Part shown: piece after piece, positions 23,801-36,438 of the stretch | Numbering within the stretch: the first letter of the stretch is position 1 | How the letters are laid out: the number at the start of each line of letters is the position of its first letter | Origin: Oxyruncus cristatus | Lineage: Eukaryota > Chordata > Aves > Passeriformes > Cotingidae | Direction of reading: 5' to 3' | NCBI GenBank assembly: GCA_013399855.1 | Contig: VXAY01002200.1 | Location: 504,561-568,560, forward strand | DNA: 64,000 bases | The notes under the pieces: generated by a model | The model's database searches: none | The model's input: the letters and a program-made list of their open reading frames with translations, nothing else | Told to the model about the DNA's origin: nothing | Translations under genes and position numbers: made by a program

Positions 23801-26800
23801 CATAGCTCATCAAGTTTTCTATCCAGACCTTTATACTCTGAGGAATCCTTCAGGCTACCACAGTTGCAGGTTACACAATATATGTGGATGTTCTGCTATG
23901 GCTTGGGTAGGCAATCAACTTGGCTGAATTACTCACTGGAAAGCAGAATAATTAATAATGTTAAATCAAATACAACCTAATCTAAAGGCGTAGCTGATGA
24001 TGTGCTTATCAACATACTTCGCTGATTTTTATCATGTGGAAAGTTGTATCTTCAAAGATTAAAGGAAAGAAAAAGAAACCTTAATATCCAGTGATGAAAG
24101 TATTGGTAACATCAGTGCAATCTGCCGATCCGACACAATATTATTTTGGAAAATTAATTTGCTGTTTCAGAGTATTAGTGAACATGCCTGAGGTTTTACT
24201 GTTGGACAGAGTACCTTGTGGAGTTCATCCACATCAGCCCTAATCTGGCTTTTGCTTTTGCATGGCTATAAACAAATCTTCACACCAACAGGGAGCCAAA
24301 CGGAGGTGCCAGGCTCCAGAGAGGCGCAGGAACCCATCTGGGCAGATGAGGTTTTATGGTCGGGCCCTGCATTTAGCTGTGATTTGGCAAAAGCAGGAAA
24401 CGGAACAGGATTATGGGATGCTGATAGCAAGGAATCAGAGCACAAACTCAAACTTAGGTATCCGCCTGTCTATCTTCCTAAAACACTCATCACCGTTGCC
24501 TGAGCTGGGCTGGAAATGAATGTGTGAATACACCGTGTAACATCAGAGCAGAGGGTGGTGTCTCAAAGAGAGGCAAAAGCAGAAGTTGTTGATGGAAAAA
24601 TGGATTTACTAAAGGTATGTTAAGAGAGGAAGAAGCTTTTTTTCTGGGGTATTTAAAACTACTGTAAATAAATACAAATATTTTGGCTTCCTGATTTGCC
24701 AGTGCAAGGAAAGGTAATCAGTAGATTACTAAAACAAAGCGAGATAAAGACAGATTAAGTAGAAACGCTACTTATAACATTTTCAAAGAATTTCCATTCT
24801 TGCATCCTGTGGAAATGAAGAAACCTGTTCAGTCACTGAGTGAAGGTGGTAACCATGATCAGGTGGGGCTTGGTTTGTTGATGATGTTTATTTGTCTCAT
24901 TTTTAACTGTGTGATTAACTAAACTTGAGATGAGAGCAAAGCTTTAATTTTTACAATTGCATTCAGAAATTAAAAGCCTTAAATGACTAAAAGTTAAGGG
25001 CAATTTGATGTGCACTTTGTACAGTGTCAGATAATGATACTTTTTCTGGAGGGATTGTTCCTTTATGACTAACATGTCAAACCTCTCATTCGTACTGGAA
25101 CATATGACTAAGACACAGAATTAAGTGTGTCAGGAAGGGGCTTTTGTAGCTAACATCTAGGAAACAGCAATCTGAGGAAAGAAAAAAGATAGGTAGATTA
25201 GTTGGAACCAAGTCACAGATTTCTAGCTAGAGAAGGTTACAGGCAAGTGCAGTCACGTATGACATTTGTTGGATTAATTTTTATTTGTGAAATTCAAATT
25301 TGATTCAGTAGGCTTTGATGATGCAGAGGTGCATAGGTCTTTTGCACATGCACCAGTTCAACTTCAAACCTGGCATAGGTGATATGACAATGCAACTTGG
25401 ATTTTTTTCCTTTCACTTCATATCCTTGCATTCATTTTCTCCAAGAAACTGTCCTCACTGAAGAGAACCTCACCCACCTTCTCCTGTTAGATAATGCCTT
25501 GACCCACAAATGTTATCAATATGCAAGGCAAAGTACTCATTTAAAGACTGGTGCAAAATATTTGTAACAGGACCTGAAACTTGAGATAATTCATGTAATT
25601 TTCTTTACTAATTCTCATCACAACTGAGTTGGTTTTGAAGTTTGCTTTGCTTAATCCATGTCTCTCTCCAGTGCCTTTTTATTGTGCTATGGGAACACCT
25701 CAAGTATACCTGAAAAAGCAAAGGCAGGATAGGGAAAGGCAAAGTAATTTAAGGTCATAGAGGAGGCTTGTATTCAGCTCCTTGTTCTGCAGTGAGTTTT
25801 GTAAATTCTGTGCTAATACTCTATTTACTGATTAACCTTCCTCTTTGAGCCAGTCCTTGATTTCTTTGACTGAGTGCTGCTCAAAAGTGTTGCTTTTATT
25901 TGAAATATCTAAGAGTGAGTACCCATTTTAATTGAAAGAAGAAATTCAAGCGTTCTCTCACAATTAATCTTTAAAGTGATTCTCCATTTCCTGAGGCCAA
26001 AGGAAGTAGAAAAAACATAAGACTTTTCTGCCTAAAATTTGTTTCTCAAATTCTCTTCTTTTACAGATAAAAGTCCCTTTGGTTGTCTTGTCTCTGCCAC
26101 ACAATGAAAAATTTCCTTAAAAAATCCTATGTGTTTTTTCCACCAGCCCCACATTCCTTTTGCCTTACACACCCTGGTTTTAATATGCAAAGACAGAGAC
26201 ACTTACAAAACCTTGCTTTGGCACAGTAAAAATAGAAAATCACTGAAAAGTGGGCAGTAGATATTTTCCTTATGCAATAGCTATAAAGAAGGCAAACTGG
26301 TACCATCAGCACAAATGATGCAGTTGCCACCCATGTTTAGAGTTCCTGAAACACAAACCTTTTCATCATCCCCCTCCATTTCAAAAACCAACATCCTGTG
26401 CAGCAGTTATGGGCCCTAGATCAAGTTTTTTGCTCACAAACTTTTGCAGCTCCTCCAGATCAATTTGTGCCAGAGGAAATGCTGTGATGGGATGAACACA
26501 GTGCCCCAGCCAGGGTCAGCACTCGAAGTTACCAGGACCAAAATCATTCTGGGCTTTCTCTGTCACCAGCATAGAGAGGAAAGTGTTGTGGGGAGGCAAA
26601 TCTGACCCTTTTTGTCTCCACTAAGGACAAGATGGAGTTTTCAACCTGCATGAGATGGGATGAATCCAAACCTTGCTGCTTCTGTGAGTGCAGTAATTAA
26701 TGCTGTCTCCATCAGCTAGCTAAGTCCATGAAGTGGGAGGAAGGCTCTTCGTATCCCAAGCCTTGAAAAGAAAAATAAATACTGTTGTGTGTATTAACTT

Positions 26801-29145
26801 ATTTTCTAGATTTTAGGACAGACTTCTTAGCCTTGTTTTCAAAGAAAAAGAGGCATATGTTGCAATACACTGCTTAAGTGTGTCCATATGTCTTATGCTG
26901 GTACATTTTGAACCTGTATGGTGACTCTGGTCATAGTGGAAGAGAGCAAAATTGTAAACATAACTAGATTCTTCTAAGTTTAGTGAAAATTATCACTCAG
27001 ATAACAAAAAAAATGATCCTGTGCATGCCCTCAGCTGTGAAAGAAATAGATAATCCACCCTGTAGAGAGCTCCTGTAGACACCTCAGTCACGGGAAGACC
27101 TTTGCCCACAGCTTGTGCCATGGTCAGCAATGAGAGCCATGGGTTTAGCAAGGTAGCAAGTGGAGATGCATTGGAGGGTTTCCATCCAAATGTGAATTTT
27201 CCCACTTATTGTGAACGTCTGCTCATGTCGACTTGAAATCCCCTGGAGCAGCCTCTGGTACCACCACACCGACACGAGGTCAGGGCAAGCCTCACATGTG
27301 GGTGAGCACCTCAGCCGTGTGCATCACAGTTTCAGCAACTTGATTCCAATTCATTGATGTGAATAGAAGAGAAAATCTGACATGCGCACTGCAGAATAGC
27401 TGTCTCTGTCTTTCCTACTCCATTGAGGTGTAGCCCTTCTGCGGAAATATTTCTCAGAGCAACTTTTTCTAAGGGTTCTCTTTTTAAATTGGGCAGGAAA
27501 AGCCTACATAAGCACTAAACCAGTCATTTTCTGCAGCAAGTTCTGGTACTTTTCTTCAGCCAGAATGAGTATTATTATTTCTTGTTATATTTTCCCCAAG
27601 CTTTTCTTGTTTTGTGTTCCCAGATGTAAAAATACTGTCAAGCTGAGGGAGCCTGACAAAACCCTGTTCTATGGAGAAGGCAGAACTGAATGCTGGCAGT
27701 GATGTCTGAGATGGGTTCGATGCAGATGCTTTTAATCTGGTGTTCAGAAGATCCCACAAATGCAGAGGAACAAATCCCACAAAAGGAAAAAATGTCTCTC
27801 TAAACTACTTATAAAAACCTAAGAGCCAAGTAGATGTGTGATATACAAGTTATGAGCCATGGGTGAAACTTTAGAATCTTAAAACTATTTAAAACTCTTG
27901 TAAATGTTCAAACTCTAGGCTCAAGGATATTTATATATTGAATTTTGCTTTTTGTACAAGGGGTGAATTTTGGTTTAGACATAGAGTGGAAAATGGTTCA
28001 CTAAATCTGTTCCCATTCTGTTGGAGGCAAACATGTCTTAAAAATGTATTTAGTATGTTTATCAAGCTCCACCATAACTCTGTTTATGCTTTGGGGTTTT
28101 TCCTATGGAAACTTGTGGAGATTAATTGCTCTGATAGATAGATATTTTCTTGCAATTTCTAAGCTGACTCTATTCATGGCTGGTGTGTACTCAAATCCCT
28201 CTTGAGTCAACAAAGTCATTCAGCTTAAATATTTTTTTCACTCCACAGTTCAGACCTACAGTTATAAGGAAAAAAAATTTGTATTTCCATTTTAATTTTC
28301 TTTGAAAATGTGTGGTTGGAATTGTACACTTTATTCTTACATTTTGGGGTGGTGGCTTTAGTCCCTCTTAATTTTTTTCTTGAAATATCACATCACAAAA
28401 CAGTTTGGAGTTGCATTATCCTTTTTCACAGTTGTAACATAATGGTTGCACATAGTTTTCTGTTGACAGTATATACAATATCTTCTGTGTCTATTTAATG
28501 AGCCCCTATTCGTGATTAATATTAGTGGTGTTAATTTCCAAGTGTGGGACCTTGCATTTAATACTTTTGCGTTCCAGTCCATTTCTATTATTCAAGGTTG
28601 TCCTGTTCTCCTTGTGTGATAATCTTGTGTTCTACAGTGTAAGCAGTGCCTCTCATCTCTGCATCATCAATTTCTCAGTTAAAATGTTCTGTCTTGGGGG
28701 TGGTGATCTCCACTTTAATTTCTTTGCATTTCCCAAATTTCCTATTTGCCATAGTTTCTTGGTTTTTTCCCCCCAAAGAGCAAGTAAGATGTGAAAATTC
28801 CTATTTTTCCTTTTCCATTTTGCTCCGTTTAAATAATTTTCAAGGTGGCAGCTGTGTGCTAAACCTTGTCTGTTGTTCTGGAGAGTATCACAGCACAATT
28901 GCACCTTCTTATTAAATATGTTTATTTTTTCTCACAGATAGAGAATATCTGTTAATCTAGACAAGGAAGGAGGAGAGAGAAGGACTTTGGAACATTGGCC
29001 CTTACAGCCTCTCTGAATGAAGAGCACAGCCTGTATCTTTCACAGGGACTGTATTAAAATGTTTCTCACTCTGGGCCTTTATCCTGAGACTGTGATGGAT
29101 ACTTTTACTGGGAGTTTTAAGAAAGTATTCTTTATGAGTTTGGGC
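20899..29145. other. Non-coding DNA, no gene seen
   Basis: An 8.2-kb stretch without a recognised transposon. It includes an A12 run (21850-21861) and a pyrimidine-rich CTTGTCTTTT-type tract at 23528-23558. Open frames do not exceed about 97 codons and show no domains. Many stretches are AT-rich. The long absence of CR1 or LTR sequence is not itself unusual in bird DNA. Confidence 0.55.
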
Positions 29146-29457
29146 CATAAAATTATATAATAATTTGGGTTGCAAGGGACCTCAAAAATCATCTAGTCCA
29201 GCCCCCTAGCAATCGGCTTGCTCAGAGCCTCATCCAATCTGACCTTGAATGTTTCCATGGATGGGGCATTTTCCATCTGTCTGGGCAACCTGTTCCAGTG
29301 TTTTACCATCCTCATTCTAAAAAATAGCTTCCTTGTATCTAGTCTAAATCGACCCCTCCTGCAGTTTAAAACCACTACCCCTTTTCCTATAGCAACAGCC
29401 CCTGCTAAAAAGTTTGTCCCCAGATATCTAAAGATTAGGGCTGCATAAGGGGCTCCC
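29146..29457 (-). mobile_element. CR1 LINE 3' fragment, - strand
   Basis: On the minus strand this copy encodes the end of the CR1 reverse-transcriptase ORF. A translated stretch within 29193-29486 keeps the family pattern FRLDTRKLFF, then KHWNRLPRQ, then FKVRLDEALS. The 3' UTR after the stop is short, and the terminal octamers have decayed to CATAAAATTATATAAT at 29146-29161. It is 5'-truncated near 29457, where the match fades after a CTGCATAAGG-type block. No second open frame is present and there is no sign of activity. The terminal decay suggests an older copy than the one at 11928. Confidence 0.9.
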
Positions 29458-32400
29458 AAAATGTTGGTTTTGTGCTGACATATCAAATTCCCATGAAGTT
29501 AGCTCTTTTTCTGTCTCTTCCTATAAAATCTGTTCTTGTCATGGCACAGCTGTGTGCAAACATGCAATATGTCTGATAATATTTTGGTGGCTGTAGCACC
29601 TACAAACACGTTCCTGCCAGATAAACCATGTAAACATAGACTTGTCACTCCATCATGATGCTCGTTTCCTGTATTGGGTGTATACACATTGTCCCTGCTT
29701 TTCTTGGGTTTTTTGATACCACCTTAATTGAGCCTGAGACTGCCATGTAGCTGTACAATGCCGGGTGCTGGTGAAACCCCTGGTGTGCTGCCAAAGCTTC
29801 TAGGTGTTACTGAGCTACAAAGGAAAAGAGATAACGACGGTGTGGGAGGGAAGAAAAATGTACTCTGTGGACAAAACTTCCCTCTCATTTATAATATCCT
29901 GAATCTCTGTCAAAAGTAGGGAAATGTAAAAAGAGTTTTTATGTTCATGTGGGAAACAAGCTGAAAACCAGAAAAATTGGTGAGTTTGGGTTGGATGGGA
30001 AAGTACTGAACAGCTGCAAATATATCTGGCATTTAAATGAAGATGGTCCTGATGAATGTTCCACAGTTATCAGCTGTATCGAGCACATTAACCTCATTAC
30101 CAGGGGGATGTTGCAAACATACTGAGCTTCCTCTAAAAGCAGCTTCACTTAATAGATAAACCACGTTATTGAAGGAAAAGATCGCTTTTATCATGGACTC
30201 AATCCAGCTTCCTGCAGTATCTGGCAACTTCCTTAAGATAAATGACGTGATCCAAAGGGATGGGAACCAGGTTGTGTGTTTGGGGTAGGAATGAGAGTGC
30301 CCTTCTCTCCCAAAGACCTGCAAACCCAAACCACACCGTCTCTCCTATTGACATGGGCTTGAGATTTACAGGCGCTGGGTATCTCGATTGTCTTGCATGC
30401 TGCTCTATCCACAAATAATGTTCTTATCCTTCTTTCTGCTGGATTCAGTCACTGGTTTTCCAATTCCTTACCTACTTTCACGCCAGCAACTCCACACAAC
30501 ACAGATGGCTGGTACCACTGTAAAACTGACAGCAGTGAGATCAGGATGTAACTCCTGCAGACCTTTTCTAAGGTTAATATAAGCGTGAACCACAATTTCT
30601 GGAAAGTCCTTGAAATAAAGTACACTGTGAGGTTCTTGACTCAGCTTCCTGCCTTTTTTACAAAGGGTTCAGTGGCTGGCAGCCTCCTGTTAATCTGTTC
30701 TGTTTGAACTCCAGCAACATACAAGCCAACAAAGGCAATTAAAGTCTGCAGTAATGATCAACTCTGGGAAACGATCGGCATGGATTAAAGCAAATCTAAG
30801 GGGTAATTGCTTGGCAACAAGTTCCATAACCCTGAGTGTTAAGTACAGGAGGGGACTTTGAAACCCAGGTAATTACATCAGAAAACCTGTTTGTATAATG
30901 AACATTGTTCTTTTAGCTTGATTGAACTGAAAAAAAAAAAAATCTTTTAAAAGAATCCAGTATTTTGTTTGCAGGAGATTTTATCTACCTGAGATACTGC
31001 TACAACTTTATTGCCAAAATATGTGGGTACATCATAATCTTTGATGTATTCAGACTTAGACAGAGAAGTATTGCTCTCCTTTACTGGTGAGAAGAGGAGG
31101 ATAAGGCAGAAAGAGTCTTGGCAACATACCCAAACAGGCATAGGAAGTTTGTGGAAAGATGTGATTTGACCCAGATGGCAAGTCCTGAAGATCCAACTTC
31201 TGAATTTCAGTTTATTTGTGTCTATGAACTTCCTTCACCTTTGCTTCTGGTAAGTTTGGCGGGAAAACCTGCGGTCACTGTTCAACAGCACCGTGATTTA
31301 TTGTTCTCTTATGCAATGCTTAGTGTGCACCGTCAAGGGAGTTGATCATGAAGGTCACTAACCATGCCAATACGGAAAGGCAGAGTGGCCATTGCCTCTG
31401 TAACCTACAGCTGCCCTCCTCTAGGGGCAGCTGGACAGGTCAGGTACCTGTTTGTCTTTCAGTCACAGAGATCAGGGCAGGAGGAGGGTTTCTGGCCAAT
31501 TTCCTGTATGATGTACACATGGCATCATGCGGGCGGTTTGGATTTTTTTGTTTGTATGTTTTTGTTTTCTTCAGCTGTCTTATACCTAAACTATGGGATA
31601 GAGGCGAATAATTTCATCTCTTAAACATACTCATGCTCTGCCAGCATGAAATTTGTATTTCCTGAGCCACTGGGTATTTGCAAGTAAACTCTTCCTGTGC
31701 TCTTCTAGTTCTTCTTTGAAGAGGTGATTTACGAGCAGTTAGGTTAGCAGTGAATGAGCTGGCATGTCACTATGTGTCATGTACCCCTACATCACATTTT
31801 TAATAAAGAATTTTCAGGCACATGAATCTTATTTAGGCATCATACTCAGCGTGAACACTGACATGAATAATATCTAAAGATTTGAACACACCGGCTCTCA
31901 AGTAGTTAGGCACAGATTACAAGGGCCCTCAGTTGAGATTTCAGTACAATTTTCCAATATGGGAAAGGTTCAGATTTAATAAGGATGTGAAAGTGAACTC
32001 TTTTTTGTTCAGACCACAGTGAAGGTCCTCTGGTGTTGGAGAGCTGAGAATATCTTGTAGATCAGGGCGAGGTCCATAATTTTTCTATCTCTGCGTCATG
32101 AACATCTAATATAGCCAAGGGAGATCTAGTCAAAGCAGTTAATAGAACTGGTAAGATGCAATTAAGAATGTAGGAAACTAAAGAGGTGAATTGTGTTACC
32201 ATCTTCATTAATTTTTTTGTCTGATTCTCTGCTGCCTGTAAAGACAACTTCAGATGTCCTTCCCAGATACAGACACATACTTTCGTAGATATGCATCAGA
32301 TTTAGTGTATTTCAACTCCAGATTATTTTTTGTTTGTTTCTGTTTGTGGATTTTTAAAATATTTTTGTCAATTCTGTACATATTTAGATGTCTGGGCTAA

Positions 32401-33890
32401 TGTCTAAGGATTTGTTGCTTTGGTCACTCGGTGAATAACAATTAGTGGCTTTTTTTGTTTGTTTTTTAAATGTTTACCAAGCACTGTGCTCAGCTCCCCC
32501 AGGAGAAGCTTTTCCAGGAAACAAGCTGCAATCTACTAATTTTCATAATCACAAAGTTAATAGCATGATGTTTTAAGTATCCCCATAGTTTTCCACAGCT
32601 GGTAATGTATTAAACCCAAGAGACAATGGTGGTGTGTATGTGAGGAAGCATCCAATACAGATTAGTTAGAAATACTTTAAAGGTACAAGGCCACTTGTAA
32701 ACAGTAATCTCTTTAGCAATATTACAAGTAAATCTCCACATAATGAAAATAATTCCTCAGAGGTGTTTGGGTGGCATTTTTCATCCCTCTACTATTTCTT
32801 CATCTGTAGCTTCAAAAGGGAATTGTTCTTTGGCCTGGGTGATCTGTTGTGAGGGTTGTGATAGAACCACCCACCCCCAAAGTTGAACAGGATTCTTGTG
32901 ATAGCAAGAGCAGCAATTGCTTCTTGATGTTGTTATGGGTTGGAGTTTTACTGGTTGCATGCCAGCAATGGGCTGTGTACTGGGGAACAGCTAAAGGGTG
33001 ATAGACTTTCTAGTGGAGGAGTTTAAAGAGTGCAGAGAGAGAGATCAGACAAAAAAAAAGAAACATTATTTTTGCTTAGGGCATGTGCAGATGAGAACTT
33101 TTCTTCCAAAATTAACTGATTGCCAGATCATTTGAGTTAATTCATATGTTACATAAAGGCAACACAGACACTCCTGAAACATTTATTCCAGGACTGAGGG
33201 GGGTCTATGCTACCCTGTGGGAAGGGTAGCTCTAGCCTGCTTTACTTTGTGAATGCTCTATTAAAGTTAATACAGAAGGAAAATCTCCAGTTAAGATCAT
33301 ATCCTACGAAGCATTTCTGGGATGTGCTGTCTCCCAGGAAATATTTTGCAGAGGACACACAACCTGCAGTAAAATTTCATATTACATATTATCAGTGTTG
33401 CCACATTCTCCTAAAAAGAGATGTTCTGCTTCTGGTGCCTCCAGCTGCATGTTTTCCTCCTGCGCACTCTGTATCTCGTGTGAGGTGCTTGTAGCTCCTG
33501 GATGAGCAAGCTCAGATCACAGTTCAGACAACCAGGGGACAGTTTTTCATCAGATAAGCAAGGCAAAGTGTCTTACCTCACAGCCTCGGTTTCTGTAGGT
33601 GTGCTGCAAATGGATGGCATGAGCGTGTCGTCACTCAGGAGGGGAGATGTGGTAGCCTGTGTTGAGAGAGGATTTGGTGTCATGTACAGCACAGGATGCA
33701 GAGGTTCAACTCTGTGTCTGTGTTTCAGCCCGGGGCTGAGCCCAGTGATTTCTGTAAAAGATTTCTGTGAAAGAAGTCCCCTTCTCATGGTGGGGGAAAG
33801 CCCGTGAAATTTAACCCTACTTACCTCATTTGGGAGAAGAAAGGAGGGAAAGAGAAAGGCAACAAATGGTAGGTGCAGATCCAAGCTCCA
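29458..33890. other. Non-coding DNA, no gene seen
   Basis: No recognised repeat. Holds an A13 run (30930-30942) and overlapping open frames under 105 codons without domains. The portion around 30640-30960 is AT-rich and free of obvious repeats, with no further evidence of function. Confidence 0.55.
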
Positions 33891-33951
33891 GAGGTGCTTA
33901 TCCTTGGTCTAAAATGCTTTGGAGGTGCTTGTCCTTGGTCTGAATGCTGTG
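33891..33951. repeat. Two-copy tandem duplication, about 31 bp
   Basis: Copy one (33891-33921) and copy two (33922-33951) are adjacent and share GAGGTGCTT, TCCTTGGTCT and ATGCT blocks. Differences are mainly A/G changes plus a one-base length change. This is a local duplication of moderate age. Confidence 0.75.
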
Positions 33952-35124
33952 GAACATCTGAGGTCCTTCACATAGCCCTCTGAGAGGATGGCAAGTCAGT
34001 GGGATCCAGGCACACATCAATAGGCATGAAGCTTGTGATAGGAATTTGAGATTTTGAGGTGCTGAATCCCTCCTAAAACCACAAAGTTCTGGAAAGATAA
34101 GGTTGCTCAGCAAATTCTGGCCCAAGGGAAATTTCATAGAAGAAGCACCATGGGCAAAGCAGCAAAAAATTCCAAAAGCAGATGGTGCTTACTGCTTTAT
34201 AGTGAAGCCAAACAGGAAAGAGGGGGAGAAACTGAGAAGGAACAAGTAGCTTTATCTCAAGTCTTTCATCCAAATAGCTTTTAAAAGATACATATTTAGA
34301 TTTTCGTTTTGTGATATATCTCCTTTTGTTTTATTTGATACTTCACTTTTTTCCCGTCTCAATTTTATTCTAGTATCTATATTGCTAGTGGAAGAGAGGC
34401 AGAGACATACAGTTCAGGATAATCTTTCCTGGTTTAGGATGAGCAGGCTAATTGTATCCCTGGGCTTATTGTAGTAACTTTTTCAGAACTAATCTAGGAA
34501 TATTTTTCCCCTGGACATGTGTATATGACAAACACAGGTGGCTGATTCTCACATTAGTAAGAATTAGTAAGAAATTCTCACTACTGCTAACATTTTGTTA
34601 ATTTCTGGAATCAATTGGCTATTTTATAGAATTTGTAAAGATTATGATTAAGCATATAATACAGACAAATACTTTCAACTACCTCTCACTGGAAATCCTG
34701 GCAGCTTTTCTTTCTTTGCTGTCATTAAACAGCCAGTGAGTTACAAAGCCAAAATTACACCTCAGCCATTTACTTCAGCAATTAAAAAATCCTGAGTGAA
34801 ATTATCCATGTAAGATTAGAACTTCATATCTTAAGAAGTACAAATATTCACCACTGTCTAATCTTGCTTCAATATTGCGGTTAACATTTGGCCAGTGCTT
34901 TTATCTTTCCTGGAAAAGTCTATTTATATCAATATTTTGGTATTTTAAGGAATATCACATTACCTTTGTGTAGACTTCTACTGCACGTTCAAAGACATAG
35001 CATGAGAAATGATAAGCATTTCTATTTGAAAATTCGGATGAAATAAACACTGTAAAATTTCTATTGAAATGTCAAGTTTTCCTGAAAGTCTTCCTCAGTT
35101 CTTTCCTCTATTCTGTCTTAACTG
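33952..35124. other. Non-coding DNA, no gene seen
   Basis: AT-rich, no recognised repeat. A trivial 10-bp doublet of TTAGTAAGAA lies near 34555. The long CR1 copy begins at the right edge. Confidence 0.55.
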
Positions 35125-36438
35125 CAGACTGGTGAGCCCCACTTCTGTGCTGGGAAGATTGTGGAGCAGATCCTCCTGGCAGGTGTGCTAAGGAGGTGAT
35201 CCAAGGCAGCCAGCACAGCTTTACTAAGGGCAAATTGTGCCTGACCAATCTGGTGTCCTGCTAAGATGGAGGGATGGTAATGGTTGACGAGAGAAGGTCG
35301 ACAGATGCCATCATTCTAGGCTTCTGTTAGGCCTTGGATATGGCCCCCCATGACAACTTTATCTCCAAATTGGAGAGATAAGGTTTTCACGGATAGACTA
35401 TGCAGTGGATAGTCTGGCATTGGCCAGATGGATGCAGCCAGAGAGTTGTGGTCAATGTCCAGAAAGAGGCTGGTAACATGTAGTGTCCCCTGGGGCTCCA
35501 TCCTGGGACCACGCTCTTCAATTTCTTCATCAGGGACACCGACAGTGGGATCGAGAGCACCCTCAGCAAGTTTGCAGGTGACACCAAGCTCTGTGGTGCA
35601 GTTCACACAACAGAAGGATGGGATGCAATCCAGAGGGTCCTGGATAAACTTGAGAAGTGGGCCCATGAGAATCTCATGAAGTTCAAGAAGTCCAAGCGCA
35701 AAGTGCTGCACCCGGGTCAGGGCAATTCCGGACTCAAGTAAAGGCTGGGAGAAGAAGTCATTGAGAGCAACCCTGAGGAGAAGGACCTGGGGCTTCTCCT
35801 GGAAGAAAAGCTGGACACAAGCCAAGAGTGTGTGCTTGCAGCCCTGAAAGACAACTGTATCCTGGGCTGCATCAGAGGGGTGGTCAACAGGCTGAGGCAG
35901 GTGATTCTCCCTCCCTACTCAGCCCTCGTGAGACCCCTCCTGGTGTAATGTGTCCAGCTCTGGGAACCTCAGCACAAGAAGGATGAAGACCTGTTACAAT
36001 TGGTCCAGAAGGGGGCTACGACGATGATCAGAGAAACAGAGCACCTCTCCTATGAAGACAGGCTGAGAGATCTGAGGTTCTTCAACCTGGAGAAGAGAAG
36101 GTTTTGGGGAAACCTTACAGCACCTTCCAGTACCTTAAGGGTGCTTATAAAAAAGAGGAAGGTGGACTTTTTATATGGGCAAGGGGCAATGGTTTTAAAC
36201 CGAAAGAAGACAGGTTTAGATTAGATTTTAGGAAGAAATTCTTTACTCACAGGGCGGTGAAGCACTGGAACAGGTTGCCCAGGGCAGCTGTGGCTGCCTC
36301 ATCCTTGGAATTGCTCAAGGCCAGGTTGGATGAGGGCCTGAGCAACCTGATCCTATGAATGGCATCCCTGCCTGTTGCAGGCGGGGTAGAACTAGATGAT
36401 CTTTAAGGTCCCTTCCAACCCAAACCATTCTGTGATTC
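35125..36438 (+). mobile_element. CR1 LINE, 1.3 kb, with reverse-transcriptase pseudogene
   Basis: This is the longest transposon in the window: the 3' part of a CR1 LINE in plus orientation, 5'-truncated inside the reverse transcriptase. Recognisable blocks run in order: FTKGKLCLTNLV near 35220; the F-[AD]-D box region near 35571; the MIRETEHLSYEDRLR region near 36022; RGNGFKPKED and KHWNRLPRA near 36180-36290; then the 3' UTR and an ACCATTCTGTGATT end at 36425-36438. The full family ORF2 protein is around 900-1000 residues; this copy covers roughly the last 40 percent. The gene is dead: TAA at 35262-35264 interrupts the early RT, a base is missing near 35510, the later blocks lie in different frames, and a catalytic residue has changed. 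Only one octamer unit remains at the 3' end. Confidence 0.95.
35211..36358 (+). pseudogene. CR1 reverse transcriptase (ORF2) pseudogene
   Basis: This is the coding part of the LINE at 35125-36438. It would have made the endonuclease/reverse transcriptase that copies CR1 RNA at a nicked target site; only the RT palm-to-C-terminal part is left. The catalytic box reads F-A-G-D (35571-35582), where the family has F-A-D-D, so one of the two metal-binding aspartates is glycine. That is explained by a single A-to-G change. There is an in-frame TAA at 35262, a one-base deletion near 35510, and at least one more frame change between 36000 and 36110. The C-terminal 84 codons (36104-36358) are still open and closely match the family. 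It is an inactive relic. Confidence 0.88.

Noticed and set aside
23993..24025. TGATGA and CTGA boxes suggesting a C/D snoRNA
   Set aside because: The boxes are only about 25 bases apart, far shorter than a C/D snoRNA, with no terminal stem.
35316..35825. 169-codon open frame on the - strand
   Set aside because: It is antisense to the reverse-transcriptase relic of the CR1 at 35125-36438, so it is a shadow frame.
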